Part shown: positions 44,531 to 54,898 of the stretch, piece by piece
How positions within the stretch are numbered: position 1 is the stretch's first letter
Layout: each line of letters begins with the position of its first letter
Assembly: GCA_021401465.1 (NCBI GenBank)
Contig: JADDMT010000163.1
Span: 1-54,898 of the forward strand
DNA: 54,898 nucleotides
Direction of reading: 5' to 3'
Source: Teratosphaeria epicoccoides
Taxonomy: Eukaryota; Ascomycota; Dothideomycetes; Mycosphaerellales; Teratosphaeriaceae
The notes under the pieces: model-generated
What the model was told of the DNA's origin: nothing
What the model saw: the letters and a program-made list of their open reading frames with translations, nothing else
Databases searched by the model: none
Position numbers and translations under genes: made by a program

Positions 44531-47500
44531 TTTTAAGCACTACTTCTAAGGAAGCATCAGGGGACTCGTTAAGCGCTTAACATACGCCTATGTTAAGTAG
44601 TTCTTTAGCTGTTAGTTTAACTTCTAGCGACAATTAACTAACACTATAAGAACAAGTTGCTACTATACCTCAAATTACGTAGTAGCTCGAATCCATTCAC
44701 CTTAGCGAGATAGCTCTAGCATCTGTCGCAGGTTTAACTACTAGGAATAGACATGGCAATAACGGCTTTAAGATAGGAAGTCCTATAGAGTTCATAGGAC
44801 AACGATCTTAAGTCGAGATGTTTATCCTACAATGCTAGTTAGCATTTAACGTAGATACGGAACAGTTTATAACACATCATAAGCGAATAATGTACATTGT
44901 CTCTTACCTAAAGGGACTAGCGTTCGAGTTTATCTAGCCTTATCTAACAGATTATCTGGATCATGTTAGTAACGTTAAAGCTAGGAAGACGACAACTAGG
45001 GAGATTCTTAACTTAGACAAGTCTTTGTTTAAGGCATTACGCGAAGCTTTTAGGCTCGGTAATAAGCAACAAGAGGCCAAGAGAGCTCTCCTAGGAATCT
45101 AGCAGAAGGGTTCTGCTGTCAAGTACCGCGCGGACTTTTAGACCCTCTCTGCTCGAGTCGACTAGAATGATAATGCTTTAGCCGCTTAGTTCTACTAGGG
45201 ACTAAAGGAGACAGTTAAAGACGAAATTGCCTGAGGAGATTAGCTAACGACATTCAAGGAAATAAGCGATCTCGCGATTAGAATCAATAATCGCATCTAG
45301 GAACGACAGCAAGAACGACAACATAGAAATCGCAAGCTAGCACAGGCTAACCATAAGGTCTAACGATTAGCACTAAAATAGCGAAGCGATTACTATAGTC
45401 TCTAACCTATGGAGTTAGATGCGACTAAGGGGCGTCTAAGGAATAGACCCTAAGGAAAGCTGCAGAAGGGCTCTCCCCCCTAGAATAGTCTGAAGAAGCC
45501 ATTTAACAAGAGTAATCTCGAGTGCTACAACTGTAGAAAGAAAGGACACTTTGCCCGCAAGTGTTTTGCTAAGAAGTAACAACAGGAACTACCTAGGATA
45601 GAGCAGGCTCGCGCGACCATAACGGCGCCTTAGTAAAAGGCCGCCGCTACTCGAGAACTAGACTATGCTACACTTACTTAGACTGCGTGCTACAACGACG
45701 ATTGTTAAATTCACATGAGTAATAAAGATAGTTCCGGATAGTACCCTAGCTAAAACAAGGCATAGTTGATCTGTGCGCTAAGGGGTATACCTTCTAGTGC
45801 GATAGTCCTAAGGCAACAGGAGCTAGAAGAAGAAGAAGAAGGTTCGGACGACAACTACAAGATTGTCGAAGCCGTCATTCCTGATTCCGAGGAAGACAAG
45901 AGCATAGAGCGATAGGCTATGCCGCTGCATGACATTAGACTTAATATTATCCGAATCATACAGAACTAGTAGGCTTAGGCTTGCCTATAGATTAATAGAG
46001 TACAACATGTTAACTAGCTTTAGTATGACGAACTAGCCGACCGTATGCGACGACACCTAAGGAGACTACTAGTCATAGCTTAACCTCACGCGTATCAGAA
46101 AGTTGTCCAAGAAATTGTACTGTTTAGGGTAGAGTTTACGCCCTAGGGAGGCTACCTAACCTACGAAGGTATTTAGATTTCACGAGCGCTACGACTCTAA
46201 GTCTACTACTTAAAGATAGAGTACGCAAGAAACGCGCAGGAACAGCGAGGCTAAGAGCGAGAACGACCTCTTAGGCTAGAGAACAGTAACGCTTAGAGAA
46301 GAAGCCGAGACTACATAATCCCTAAACTAGTCTGTAAAGACAGTTATTCGGGAAACAACAAGGTCCGCCGGAATTAGACCTACGGACAGACTAGACAGGG
46401 CTGTAACGATATGCCGCGATTAGCGCCAGATACGCGAACAACCTTAGAGTATAGGTACACATCGACGAGACGCTAGCTAGGGCCTTAATAGATTCAGGAT
46501 GTACTAGAATCTTCATGACGCCTAAGTTCGCTAGGACAGCTAGGATAAAGTTGCAGGCGAAGACGAATGCTTTCTCGCTACAAGCGATTAATAGAAAGCC
46601 AGTCACGTATAACCAAGGAATAGTTAACGAAGAGACCGAGATAATGCCTCTACAGATAGGACGCTACTAAGAGATGCTCTAGTTCGACATTACAGAGTCA
46701 CTAGGCTCGGATGTAGTACTAGGGTTACTATGGCTAAGAAACGCTAACCCCTATATCGACTAGAAGAATGAGAGGATCTAGTTCCCGGAACTCTTAAGAT
46801 TAATACCTCTACCTGTAGTACACGACGTACTAGGCAAGATCGAAATATGTGCTATAACTTTAAGCAAGATAGTAGCCGCTATTAAGGATCTAGAACAGGA
46901 AGTGCATGTCCTATAGGTTAAAGCAACGCAATCAGAAGTCAAGGTCGAATTCATAGTTCCCGATAAGTATAAAGAGTTCGCTACTCTTTTCGAGGAAGAA
47001 CCCGACTAAGAAGCTCTACTAGAACACTAGGAGTAGGACTACAGGATACCCTTACTCCCTAGCAAGACACTAACGAAGCAATTAGTTTACCTGTTATTAG
47101 TAGCGAAACTAGAGATTCTCCGGAAATACCTAGAAGACAACCTCTAGAAAGGCTTTATCCGTAAGTCGTAGTCCCTAGCTAGATATCCGATCCTGTTTGT
47201 GCCTAAGGAGGAAGATAACTAGCGACTCTACGTAGATTATCGTAGATTAAACGACATTACGATAAAGAATAGTTATCCGCTTCCTTTGCTCTCAGAGTTA
47301 CAGGACCGCCTATAAGGAGCAATGTAGTTCTCGAAGTTCGACATACCTAGAGTATATAACCGAATTCGAATTAAGGAAGGCAAAGAATAGAAGACTACGT
47401 TCCGAACTAGGTTTAGACACTACAAGTATATAGTTATGCCATTTAGATTAACAAATGCCCTAGCTACATGGCAGGCATTTATTAACAATGTGCTACGAGA

Positions 47501-49827
47501 GTACCTCGACGTCTTTGTAGTTATATACCTAGACGACATCCTCGTCTACTCCCGGACGATCGAAGAGCATAGGACTTATATACGCAAGGTACTTCAGAAA
47601 CTCCAGGATTACTAGTTAAAGGTTAAGCCTTAGAAGAGCGAGTTTTACAAGCAGGAAGTACAATTCCTTAGCTACGTAGTAGCATAGAATGGAATCAAGA
47701 TAGACACTAAGAAAGTCTAAGTCGTAAAAGAGTAGCCTACGCTAACTAATGTTAAGGAAGTATAGTCCTTCCTTAGGTTTGCTAACTTCTACCGAAGATT
47801 TGTGGCAAACTATTCGAAGATTACGGCACTACTTACGACTCTTACTACGAAGGATACACTATTCGTGTAAGACAACGCCTAACGGAATGCCTTCGAGGAA
47901 CTTAAGCAATGATTTACAGATTAGCCGATCTTGCTTGTATTTGACCTAGATAAGCCTATTATAGTCGAAACAGATGCCTCTAACGTAGCACTTAGGGCAT
48001 GCTTAAGTTAACTAGGACCGAGTAGGCGACTACAGCTAGTTGCATATTACTCGAGAAAGCTGTCTAGACCTAAGCTCTGTTACGACGTCTATAACAAAGA
48101 ACTTCTAGCTATAGTAGACGCCTACAAGGCGTGGCGAGTCTACTTAGAAGGTTCTAAGTACTAGGTTATAGTCTACACTAACTATAAGAACTTGCAATAC
48201 TTTACTACGACGAAGGAGTTAAACTAACAACAAGTCCGATAGAGTAAGGAACTCTCTAGTTTTAACTGTAAGATTGTTTATCGCAAGGGATCTAATAATG
48301 CACGCGCCGATGCACTTAGCTACTAGACTAATTACATGAAGGGCGTGAAATAGGAGAAACATGCTGTTCTCTAGGAAAATGGCAATAGCACGCTTAGAGT
48401 TAACTAACTCGCGGCTACAGCTATCACATAGACTAGCGAGTTCTAGGACGACCTAAGGAACGCACTAGTCTACGACCTAACTGCACTCGCTGTCCGTAAC
48501 GACATTAGTAGGTAGGAGGACTAGGAAGACAAAGATAGAGTGCTTCTCTTCTAAGGGTTAGTATACATGCTAACATCCTTACGTTTAGAGCTACTACGCC
48601 TCTAACATGACATACCTTAGCTAGGACACCTAGGAGTGTCTAAAATGAAGCAAATTCTCTAACAAGAATATTACCTCCCTAGGATAGGCAGAGTAATTAA
48701 GGACTATGTCTGTTAATTTGTAACTTGCTAACAGAGTAAGCACGACTGTTACAAACTATATAGGCTACTACGACCGCTAAAGGTACCCTAATAGCTATAG
48801 GAATCGCTTGCTATAGACTTCATTGTTAAACTACCTTAGTCGAAAGAACCTGCTACTAATAAGTTCTTCGATAGAATTCATAGTAGCAGTTGACTAATTT
48901 ACTAAGTTTAGGAAGTTTATCCTATACCGCCAAGACTTTAAGACCGAAGATATCGCACATGTCTTTATTAAATAGGTAGTAGCATTACATAGTATGCTAC
49001 GAGACCTAGTAACAGACTAGGGATCCGTGTTTACCTCTAACTTCTAGAAGGCCCTAATGAGACAATTCTAGGTCAAACATTAATTAAGTACTTCCTTCTA
49101 CCCTTAGACAGATAGACAGACAGAACGTCTAAATCAGACGTTAGAATAGTACCTTCGATCCTATATGAATAGGGACTAGAACAACTAGGTAGAGTTGTTA
49201 CTAATAGCGTAGCTCGCGTATAATAGTACGCTAGCAGAGTCGACAGGACTCTCGCCATTTCAGATAGCGTACAGATTGGCTATAGAAGACATTCCGGACA
49301 TCTTAGCTAGTAACCTAAACCTAGTAGCACTAGGGCGAGTAGAACACCTCTGCTAACTACAAACAGAAGTATGACTTAACCTGTAGTTCTATTAATAGAA
49401 TATGGCATAGTACGCAAATCGTAAGAGAATTAAGGGACTAATTCTAAAGGAGAGGGACAAGGTGTATCTTCTCTGCTATTACATCAAATTAGACAAGCTA
49501 AGTAAAAAACTAGACGCTATGAAACTAGGACTATTCTAGATTAAGGCTAAGAAGGGACTAGTTAATTTTGAATTATAGCTACCTAAGCAGATAAGAATAT
49601 ACCCTGTGTTCTATGTCTCTCTGCTAGAACAAGTAGCGCTAGACGCTACACTACAAACGGAACCCTTACTACTTAACCCTAAGGTCGAAGAACTAGAGTA
49701 CACTGTCAAGAGGATTGTCGACACTTGCTAGGTAGACAGACAGCAAGAGTACTTAGTAAAATAGGAAGGATACAGGAGTACTAAAAACACCTAGGAACCC
49801 CTAGAACACCTACGAAACTATTAGTAA
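44531..49827 (+). pseudogene. Family A Gypsy gag-pol remnant (plus-strand copy)
   Basis: A long frame interrupted mostly by TAG. Gag includes a CCHC zinc knuckle, CYNCRKKGHFARKC, at 45523-45564. The protease region contains ALIDSGC near 46480. Reverse transcriptase has RLYVDYRRLND near 47225 and YLDDILVYS at about 47526. RNase H begins ETDASNVALRA near 47968. Integrase has an HH segment near 48605-48630, the CC pair near 48712-48730, DFIVKLP near 48815, the DQGSVFTS segment near 49015 and RLNQTLEQYL near 49125. A chromodomain-like end (EYLVKQEGYRS) precedes tandem TAG TAA at 49822-49827. Domain order is Gypsy. The open stretch on the opposite strand at 46391-46606 only mirrors the protease region. 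Confidence 0.92.
44576..44597 (+). other. Leader hairpin with paired base changes
   Basis: CTTAACATA-CGCC-TATGTTAAG, a perfect 9-bp stem with a 4-nt loop, 46 nt after the LTR. Compared with the telomere-proximal copy (53140) both strands of one stem pair changed together (G-C to A-T). Confidence 0.65.
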
Positions 49828-50490
49828 GAGATACGGAGTTTCGAGCGAAGAACGAACCTAGGAAGAAGGTCATAAGCCACGAGTAGGCTCCTACAGGGCG
49901 CTACTAATAGGCTCGGCTACTACGCTATCTAGGAAACCCTAGTACGATATATTAGCAAAACCTTCTATTACACTCTATGTCGTAGGACTAAGCGCAAGAC
50001 CTGCTAAGGGGTCTAGTTTAAGAAGGAACCTAGTCTGCTAAAGAGCCTGCTCTTTAGCCTCGTCCTCTCTAATCTTACGCTCCTTGAGAGCGCGACTATC
50101 CTTAGCTTTACAGTTAACCGCGTCAAGCTGTTTCTGAAGACGTATTTCCTTAGTATGCGCTTCTATTATCTTCTGCGAAGCCTTAGCTAGGGCCGCCTTC
50201 GTACGATCGAGATTAGCAATTAGTCTTTTCTACTAATTACCTAACCTCTTCTATTTGACCTCTGTTACCTTCGCGTCGTAACTTCGATAGTTGCTAAAGT
50301 AATAGTACAAACATTTCCCTGAGGAAATGTGTACTTAACAAACGAGTTTTAACTCTTAACACTAAGTACAAGACTTTATGCTTTCCTTGCCCTAACGATA
50401 GATTTAATTCGCGCGGCGTTTACGTTTCTACGTTAAAGGGGCGTTAGTGTCTAGAATGACACAAGGTAGTATAGTAGAAAGAGAAGACAT
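49753..50490 (-). pseudogene. Second copy of the antisense zinc-cluster/coiled-coil ORF
   Basis: Minus-strand frame from ATG (50490-50488) to TAA (49755-49753), again exactly 246 codons and colinear with 32974-33711. The first four cysteines of the cluster remain (KSCT.C, LVC, GKC). Later ones read Tyr (TAT/TAC) where the other copy has TGT/TGC, which are TG-to-TA changes. The coiled-coil segment is well kept (RLIANLDRTKAALAKAS, LQKQLDAVN). Internal stops are mainly TAG. The 3' end overlaps the pol chromodomain end (49753-49827) tail to tail. Confidence 0.72.
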
Positions 50491-51044
50491 TACTACGTAA
50501 AGGGATAGCAAGAGAAACCCCGCTATAATAAGGTAGCTTAGGGACAAGCTAGGCTAAGAGGGGGATAGTATTATGAGTGCTATAAGTCACGAGCACTATA
50601 GCCTAAGTCATAGCCGTCATGAGTGCTATAAGTCATAGTGCTATAAGTTACGAGTATCATGAGTTATAACGCATGTATAGAAGAAAGGATCTGTTATGTA
50701 AGGATAGATACCTAGATCTGTAGGGTTAGTCTACAGATCTACAGGCATACATAGAAGAGAGGATCTATTACGTAAGAATAGACACCTAGATCTATAGGGT
50801 TAGTCTACAGATCTATAGACATAGGTCTAACGGGTCTGTTAATAGATCTAACAGAGCTACTCTGTCTCTTTAGTATATAGGGATAGCTTCAGGATAGGCA
50901 GTTAGGAGCTTCGTGCTTAATTTAATCTTCTCCTCTAAGGGGGATAGTTAGTTATAAGGTTAATTACCTTTGTTAATATTCTTTACTACTCTGTAAGTCT
51001 AACACCTAATCCCCTTCCTACTATTAGCACCTACCCTTCTAACA

Positions 51045-51714
51045 CCCTAACCTAAGTCAGAGAGGTCAGAGTTAGGGTCCTGCCTAACTCTAACTCCTAC
51101 TAACTTAGTATAGCTAGTATGTAACTACCTATTACATTTTAATACTCCTACTTAGGCATATACTAGTATATTTAGTATACTCCTACTATCTTCTAATCTA
51201 CTAACTAGTAAAGATGTTTGTCGTAGCATGCTTATACTACTAGAATAATGCTCTTATAAAAGAGAATAATGCGCTAGGGCATGTTTATTACTTACATGTT
51301 TACAAATTCATGTGTTTACTCTACTTTTATAGGTAGGTCTAACTTTATATAAAGTCGCTCTCCTCTTCTCGATTATCCTTCTCTTTCTTATTATCGTTAA
51401 TTACTAACTACAGCTTCTCTAACATATTAACATAGCTCTATAGAGAGGTAGGTTACTAATCCTACTAGATAGTACTTTGTTTAACGTAAAGCTTACATAG
51501 ATTATTAAGCTCTAGTAGGTTATCTAGTATAGTTAGCTTCTCTAACTATAGCTGACTTTTAGTAGCTCTGATAACTTAAGGCATCTAACTCTTAACCTTA
51601 GTAAGCTCTAGGTATGCATTTACTTCCTTCGCGAAGCTTATAACTTTAGCTACTTTAACAAGGTACTATCTTTGTTTAAGAACAAAGTAACATAGTACTA
51701 TGTCTCTAATTAGA
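51045..51714. mobile_element. Unidentified TAG-rich DNA between family A elements
   Basis: Begins with the second CCCTA copy followed by ACCTAAG and short GTCAGAG repeats (51056-51069). The rest is AT-rich without recognisable domains. Confidence 0.4.
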
Positions 51715-52108
51715 TGTCATAGATTAAAGCACTATAGCCTGAATCCTAACACGCGCATAAAAGAAAGGATCTGTCACGTAAGAACAGACACCTAGATCTA
51801 TAGGGTTAGTCTACAGACTAGCGGAGGAAGGATCTGTTACATAAGGACAGATACCTAGGTCTATAAGGTTAGTCTACAAATCTATAGACCTAGGTCTAAC
51901 AGGTCTAGTAATAGGACTAACAGAGTAATTACACCTCTCTAGTCTATAGGAATAGCTTTAGGCTAGGTAGTTAGGAGCTTCGTGCTTAATCTTCTACTTT
52001 GTCAAGTATAGTTAGTTGTAAGGTTAATTGCTATTATAGATATTCTTTACTACTCTTCGAGTCTAACACCTAATCCCCTTCCTGCTATTAGCATCTACCC
52101 TTATAACA
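51715..52108 (+). mobile_element. Family A-like LTR, shorter variant
   Basis: 394 bp, TGTCATAGATTAAAGC to CTTATAACA. It contains the GATCTGT..ACAGATC blocks of family A with internal deletions. It is followed by leader and gag start. Confidence 0.85.
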
Positions 52109-52677
52109 TTGTAAGCACTACTTCTAAGGAAGTATTAGGGGACTTATTAAGCACTTAACATACGCCTATGTCAAGTAGTTCTTTAGCTATTAGTTTAATA
52201 TCTAGCGATAACAGTTAACTGACACTATAAGAACAAGTTGCTACTATACCTCAAATTACTTAGTAGCTCGAATCTATTTACCTTAGCAAGATAGCTCTAG
52301 CATCTGTTATAGGTTCGACTACTAGAAACAGACATAGTAATAATAGCTTTAAGATAGGAAGTCTAATAGAGTTTACAGGACAACAATCTTAAGTTAAAAT
52401 GTTTATCCTCTAATGCTAGTTAGCATTTAACGTAGACACGGAACAGTTTATAATACATTATAAGCAAATGATGTATATTGTCTCTTACCTAAAAGGACTA
52501 GCGTTCGAATTTATCTAGCCTTATCTATTAGATTATCTAGACTACGTTAGAAGCGTTAAAGCTAGGAAGACGACAACTAGGGAGATCCTTAACTTAGACA
52601 AGTCTTTGTTCAAGGTATTACGCGAAGCCTTTAGGCTTAGTAACAAACAACAAGAAGCTAAGAGAGCTCTCCTAGGA
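52109..52677 (+). pseudogene. Second truncated leader/gag segment between LTRs
   Basis: Colinear with 44531 onward through the EAFRLSNKQQEAKRALLG part of gag, then stops directly at the next LTR. The break is within about 15 bp of the equivalent break at 44059 in the composite element. Confidence 0.85.
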
Positions 52678-53094
52678 TGTCATAAGTGTCATAGATTAGA
52701 GTACTATAGCCTAAGTTATAACACATGCATAGAGAAAGGATCTGTTACATAAGGACAGACACCTAGATCTGTAGGGTTAGTCTACAGATCTATAGACCTA
52801 CATAGAAGAAAGGATCTGTCACGTAAGGACAGACACCTAGATCTGTAGGGTTAGTCTATAGATCTACAGACATAGGTCTACTAGGTCTAGTAATAGATCT
52901 AACAGAGCTAGCATACCTCTCTAGTAAATAGGAATAGCTTTAGGCTAGGTAGTTAGGAGCTTTGTGCTTAACTCCTACCTTCTACTAGAAGGGACAGTTA
53001 GTTACAAGGTTAATTGCTATTGTTAATATTCTTTACTACTCTTTAAGTCTAACACCTAATCCTATTCCTGCTATTAGCATCTACCCTTATGACA
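52678..53094 (+). mobile_element. Family A-like LTR next to telomere-proximal element
   Basis: 417 bp, TGTCATAAGTGTCATAG to CTTATGACA. It acts as the 5' LTR of the last, truncated element. Confidence 0.88.
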
Positions 53095-54770
53095 TTTTAA
53101 GCACTACTTCTAAGGAAGTATCAGGGGACTCGTTAAGTGCTTGACATACGCCTATGTCAAGTAGTTCTTTAGCTGTTAGTTTAACATCTAGCGACAACAA
53201 TTAACTGACACTATGAGAATAAGTTGCCGCTATACCTTAAATTACTTAGTAGCTCGAATCTATTCACCTTAGCGAGATAGCTCTAGCATCTGTTACAGGT
53301 TCGACTACTAGAAACAGACATAGTAATAATGGCTTCAAGATAGGAAGCCCTACAGAGTTTATAGGACAACGATCTTAAGTTAAGATGTTTATCCTCTAAT
53401 GCTAGTTAGCATTTAACGTAGATACGGAACGGTTTACGACACATTATAAACAAATGATGTATATCATCTCTTACCTAAAGGGACTAGTGTTCGAATTTAT
53501 CTAGCCTTATCTATTAGATTATCTAGACTATGTTAGGAGTGTCAAAGCTAGGAAGACAACAACTAGGGAGATTCTTAACTTAGACAAGTCTTTATTCAGG
53601 GTATTACGTAAAGCCTTTAGGCTTAGTAACGAATAACAAGAGGCTAAGAGAGCTCTCCTAGGAATCTAGCAGAAGGGTTCTACTATTAAGTACTATGTAG
53701 ACTTTTAGACCCTCTCTACTTAAGTCGACTAGAATGATAATGCTTTAGCCGCTTAGTTCTATTAGGGACTAAAGGAGACAGTTAAAGACGAAATTGCCTA
53801 GGGAGATTAACTAACGACATTTAAGGAAATAAGTAATCTTGCAATTAGGATCGATAATTGCATCTAGGAATGACAGCAGGAACGACAACATAGAAATTGC
53901 AGGCTAGCGTAGGCTAACTATAAGGTCTAACGATTAGCACTAAAATAGCGAAGCGATTATTATAGTCTCTAAGTAATAGAGTTAGATGTAACTAAGGGAC
54001 GCCTAAAGAGCGGACCCTAAGGAAAGCCACAGAAGGGCTCTCCTACCTAGAATAGTCTGAAGAAGCCATTCGACAAGAGTAACCTCAAGTGCTATAACTA
54101 TAGAAAGAAAGGACACTTTGCTCATAAATGCTCTGTCAAGAAATAGCGTTATAAACTATAATAGATAGAACAGGTTCGCGCGATAATATTAGCACTAAAG
54201 CAGACAGCTACTACTACTTAAGTACTAGACTATGCCTTACTTACTTAGACTATTTGCTATAACAACAATTATAGGATTTATATAAGTGACAAAGATAGTT
54301 CTAGATAGTACCCTAGCTAAGATAAGGCATAGTCTATCTGTACGCTAAGGGGTATACCTTCTAATGTAATAGTCCTAAGACAATAGGAGCTAATAGAAGA
54401 AGAAAGTTCTAATGATAACTATAAGCTTGTTAAAGCTGTTATTCCTAATTCTAAGGAAGACGAGAACATAGAAAGATAGGTCATGCTACTACATGACATT
54501 AGCATCGATATCATCTGACTTATTTAGAACTATTAGGCTTAGGCTTACCTATAGATTAATAGAGTACAAGACATTAACTAGCTTTAATATAACAAGCTAG
54601 CTAATAGCATGCGACGATACCTAAGGAGACTACTAGTTATAGCTTAACCCTTACTTGCATTAGAAGATTATCTAAGAGATTATACTGTTCGGAGTAGAGT
54701 TTACGCCCTAAGGAGGTTATACCTATAAAGGTATTTAGGTTCTACAAACACTATAACTCTAGGTTAACAG
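53095..54770 (+). pseudogene. Truncated family A gag and start of protease region, ending at telomere
   Basis: Leader, gag and CCHC-knuckle region (about 54090-54135, degraded), colinear with 44531 to about 46200 of the composite copy. It breaks off at AGGTTAACAG immediately before telomeric repeats. Reverse transcriptase, integrase and the 3' LTR are missing. Stops are mainly TAG. Confidence 0.88.
53140..53161 (+). other. Leader hairpin, best copy
   Basis: A perfect 9-bp stem with a CGCC loop (CTTGACATA/TATGTCAAG), 46 nt downstream of the LTR. The location suits a primer, packaging or dimerisation signal in the element RNA, which is inference. Confidence 0.65.
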
Positions 54771-54898
54771 TTTAGGGTTAGGGTTAGGGTTAGGGTTAGG
54801 GTTAGGGTTAGGGTTAGGGTTAGGGTTAGGGTTAGGGTTAGGGTTAGGGTTAGGGTTAGGGTTAGGGTTAGGGTTAGGGTTAGGGTTAGGGTTAGGGT
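54771..54898 (+). repeat. Telomere, (TTAGGG)n
   Basis: About 21 uninterrupted TTAGGG repeats run to the end of the window with the G-rich strand toward the end, as expected for a right-hand chromosome end. They join retroelement sequence directly. Confidence 0.99.

Larger units (their letters stand above)
43029..51044 (+). mobile_element. Composite family A Gypsy element, 8,016 bp, with CCCTA target duplication
   Basis: The outer LTRs, 43029-43504 and 50569-51044, are both 476 bp and more like each other (TGTCATGAGTGC / TATTATGAGTGC start) than like the 489-bp type. CCCTA flanks both ends (43024-43028 and 51045-51049). A purine tract (AAGAGGGGGATAG) precedes the 3' LTR. Between them lie a partial gag, an internal LTR of the other subtype (44060-44530), a gag-pol remnant and an antisense zinc-cluster frame. 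The internal LTR implies insertion of one family member into another followed by recombination, or template switching. Confidence 0.92.

Noticed and set aside
46391..46606. Conserved 71-73 codon frame on the strand opposite the protease region, seen in both family A copies (also 36851-37072)
   Set aside because: Its conservation is explained by conservation of the protease-coding strand. It has no start context or domain, unlike the 246-codon antisense frame near the 3' LTR.
20178..54770. TAG read as glutamine or tryptophan (alternative genetic code) making the retroelement frames open
   Set aside because: The cytochrome b5 and xylanase genes end with TAG and use CAG/CAA for Gln, and non-coding LTRs show the same CAG-to-TAG pattern. 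The stops are mutational.
1..54898. tRNA, rRNA or CRISPR features
   Set aside because: No cloverleaf with A and B boxes, rRNA segment or regularly spaced direct-repeat array was found. The window is eukaryotic and the only tandem arrays are microsatellites, the 21-bp promoter repeat and the telomere.

Overview
The window is the right end of a filamentous ascomycete (Pezizomycotina) chromosome, probably from a plant-associated or saprotrophic dothideomycete-like fungus. This rests on the TTAGGG telomere at 54771-54898, short 44-77 nt GT..AG introns with CTGAC/CTGAT-like branch points, a GH11 xylanase, small cysteine-containing secreted proteins, and retroelements damaged by a RIP-like process. 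The class-level assignment is inference from protein style, not a search.

Layout. (i) 1-2330: a degraded LTR-type element. (ii) 2331-20177: a gene block of ordinary composition with six intron-containing or secreted-protein genes: a multi-KH (vigilin/Scp160) protein, cytochrome b5, a GH11 endoxylanase, ESCRT-0 subunit HSE1, a small secreted Cys protein and an AmdS-type amidase. There is also a decayed minus-strand coding region at about 10-11 kb. (iii) 20178-54770: about 34.6 kb of nested Gypsy-type (chromovirus-like) retroelements full of TAG stops, interrupted only by a 1.7 kb unmutated island (about 39620-41300) with a four-exon gene for a small secreted cysteine-rich protein. (iv) 54771-54898: the telomere, joined directly to a truncated retroelement.

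Retroelement structure. I separate family A (LTRs begin TGTCAT and end near ATGACA; one complete 7,016-bp minus-strand copy with 489-bp LTRs and a CTATT target duplication; one 8,016-bp plus-strand copy with 476-bp LTRs and a CCCTA duplication; a solo LTR with a TAGAC duplication; telomere-proximal copies), family B (LTR beginning TGATAC, gag-pol with chromodomain) and a family C integrase fragment. Most in-frame stops in the former gag-pol frames are TAG at former Gln/Trp positions, giving an unusual CAG/CTG-biased decay signature in which CAA often survives.

Most interesting observation. Both long family A copies carry a second, antisense frame of exactly 246 codons between pol and the 3' LTR. 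In the better copy it encodes a Cx2Cx6Cx8Cx2Cx7C cluster, which is Zn(II)2Cys6 (Gal4-type) spacing, followed by a charged coiled coil. I know of no established role for such an antisense zinc-cluster protein in a Gypsy element. The gene-block genes do not form an obvious pathway: they combine RNA binding, ER electron transfer, endosomal sorting, hemicellulose breakdown and amide hydrolysis.
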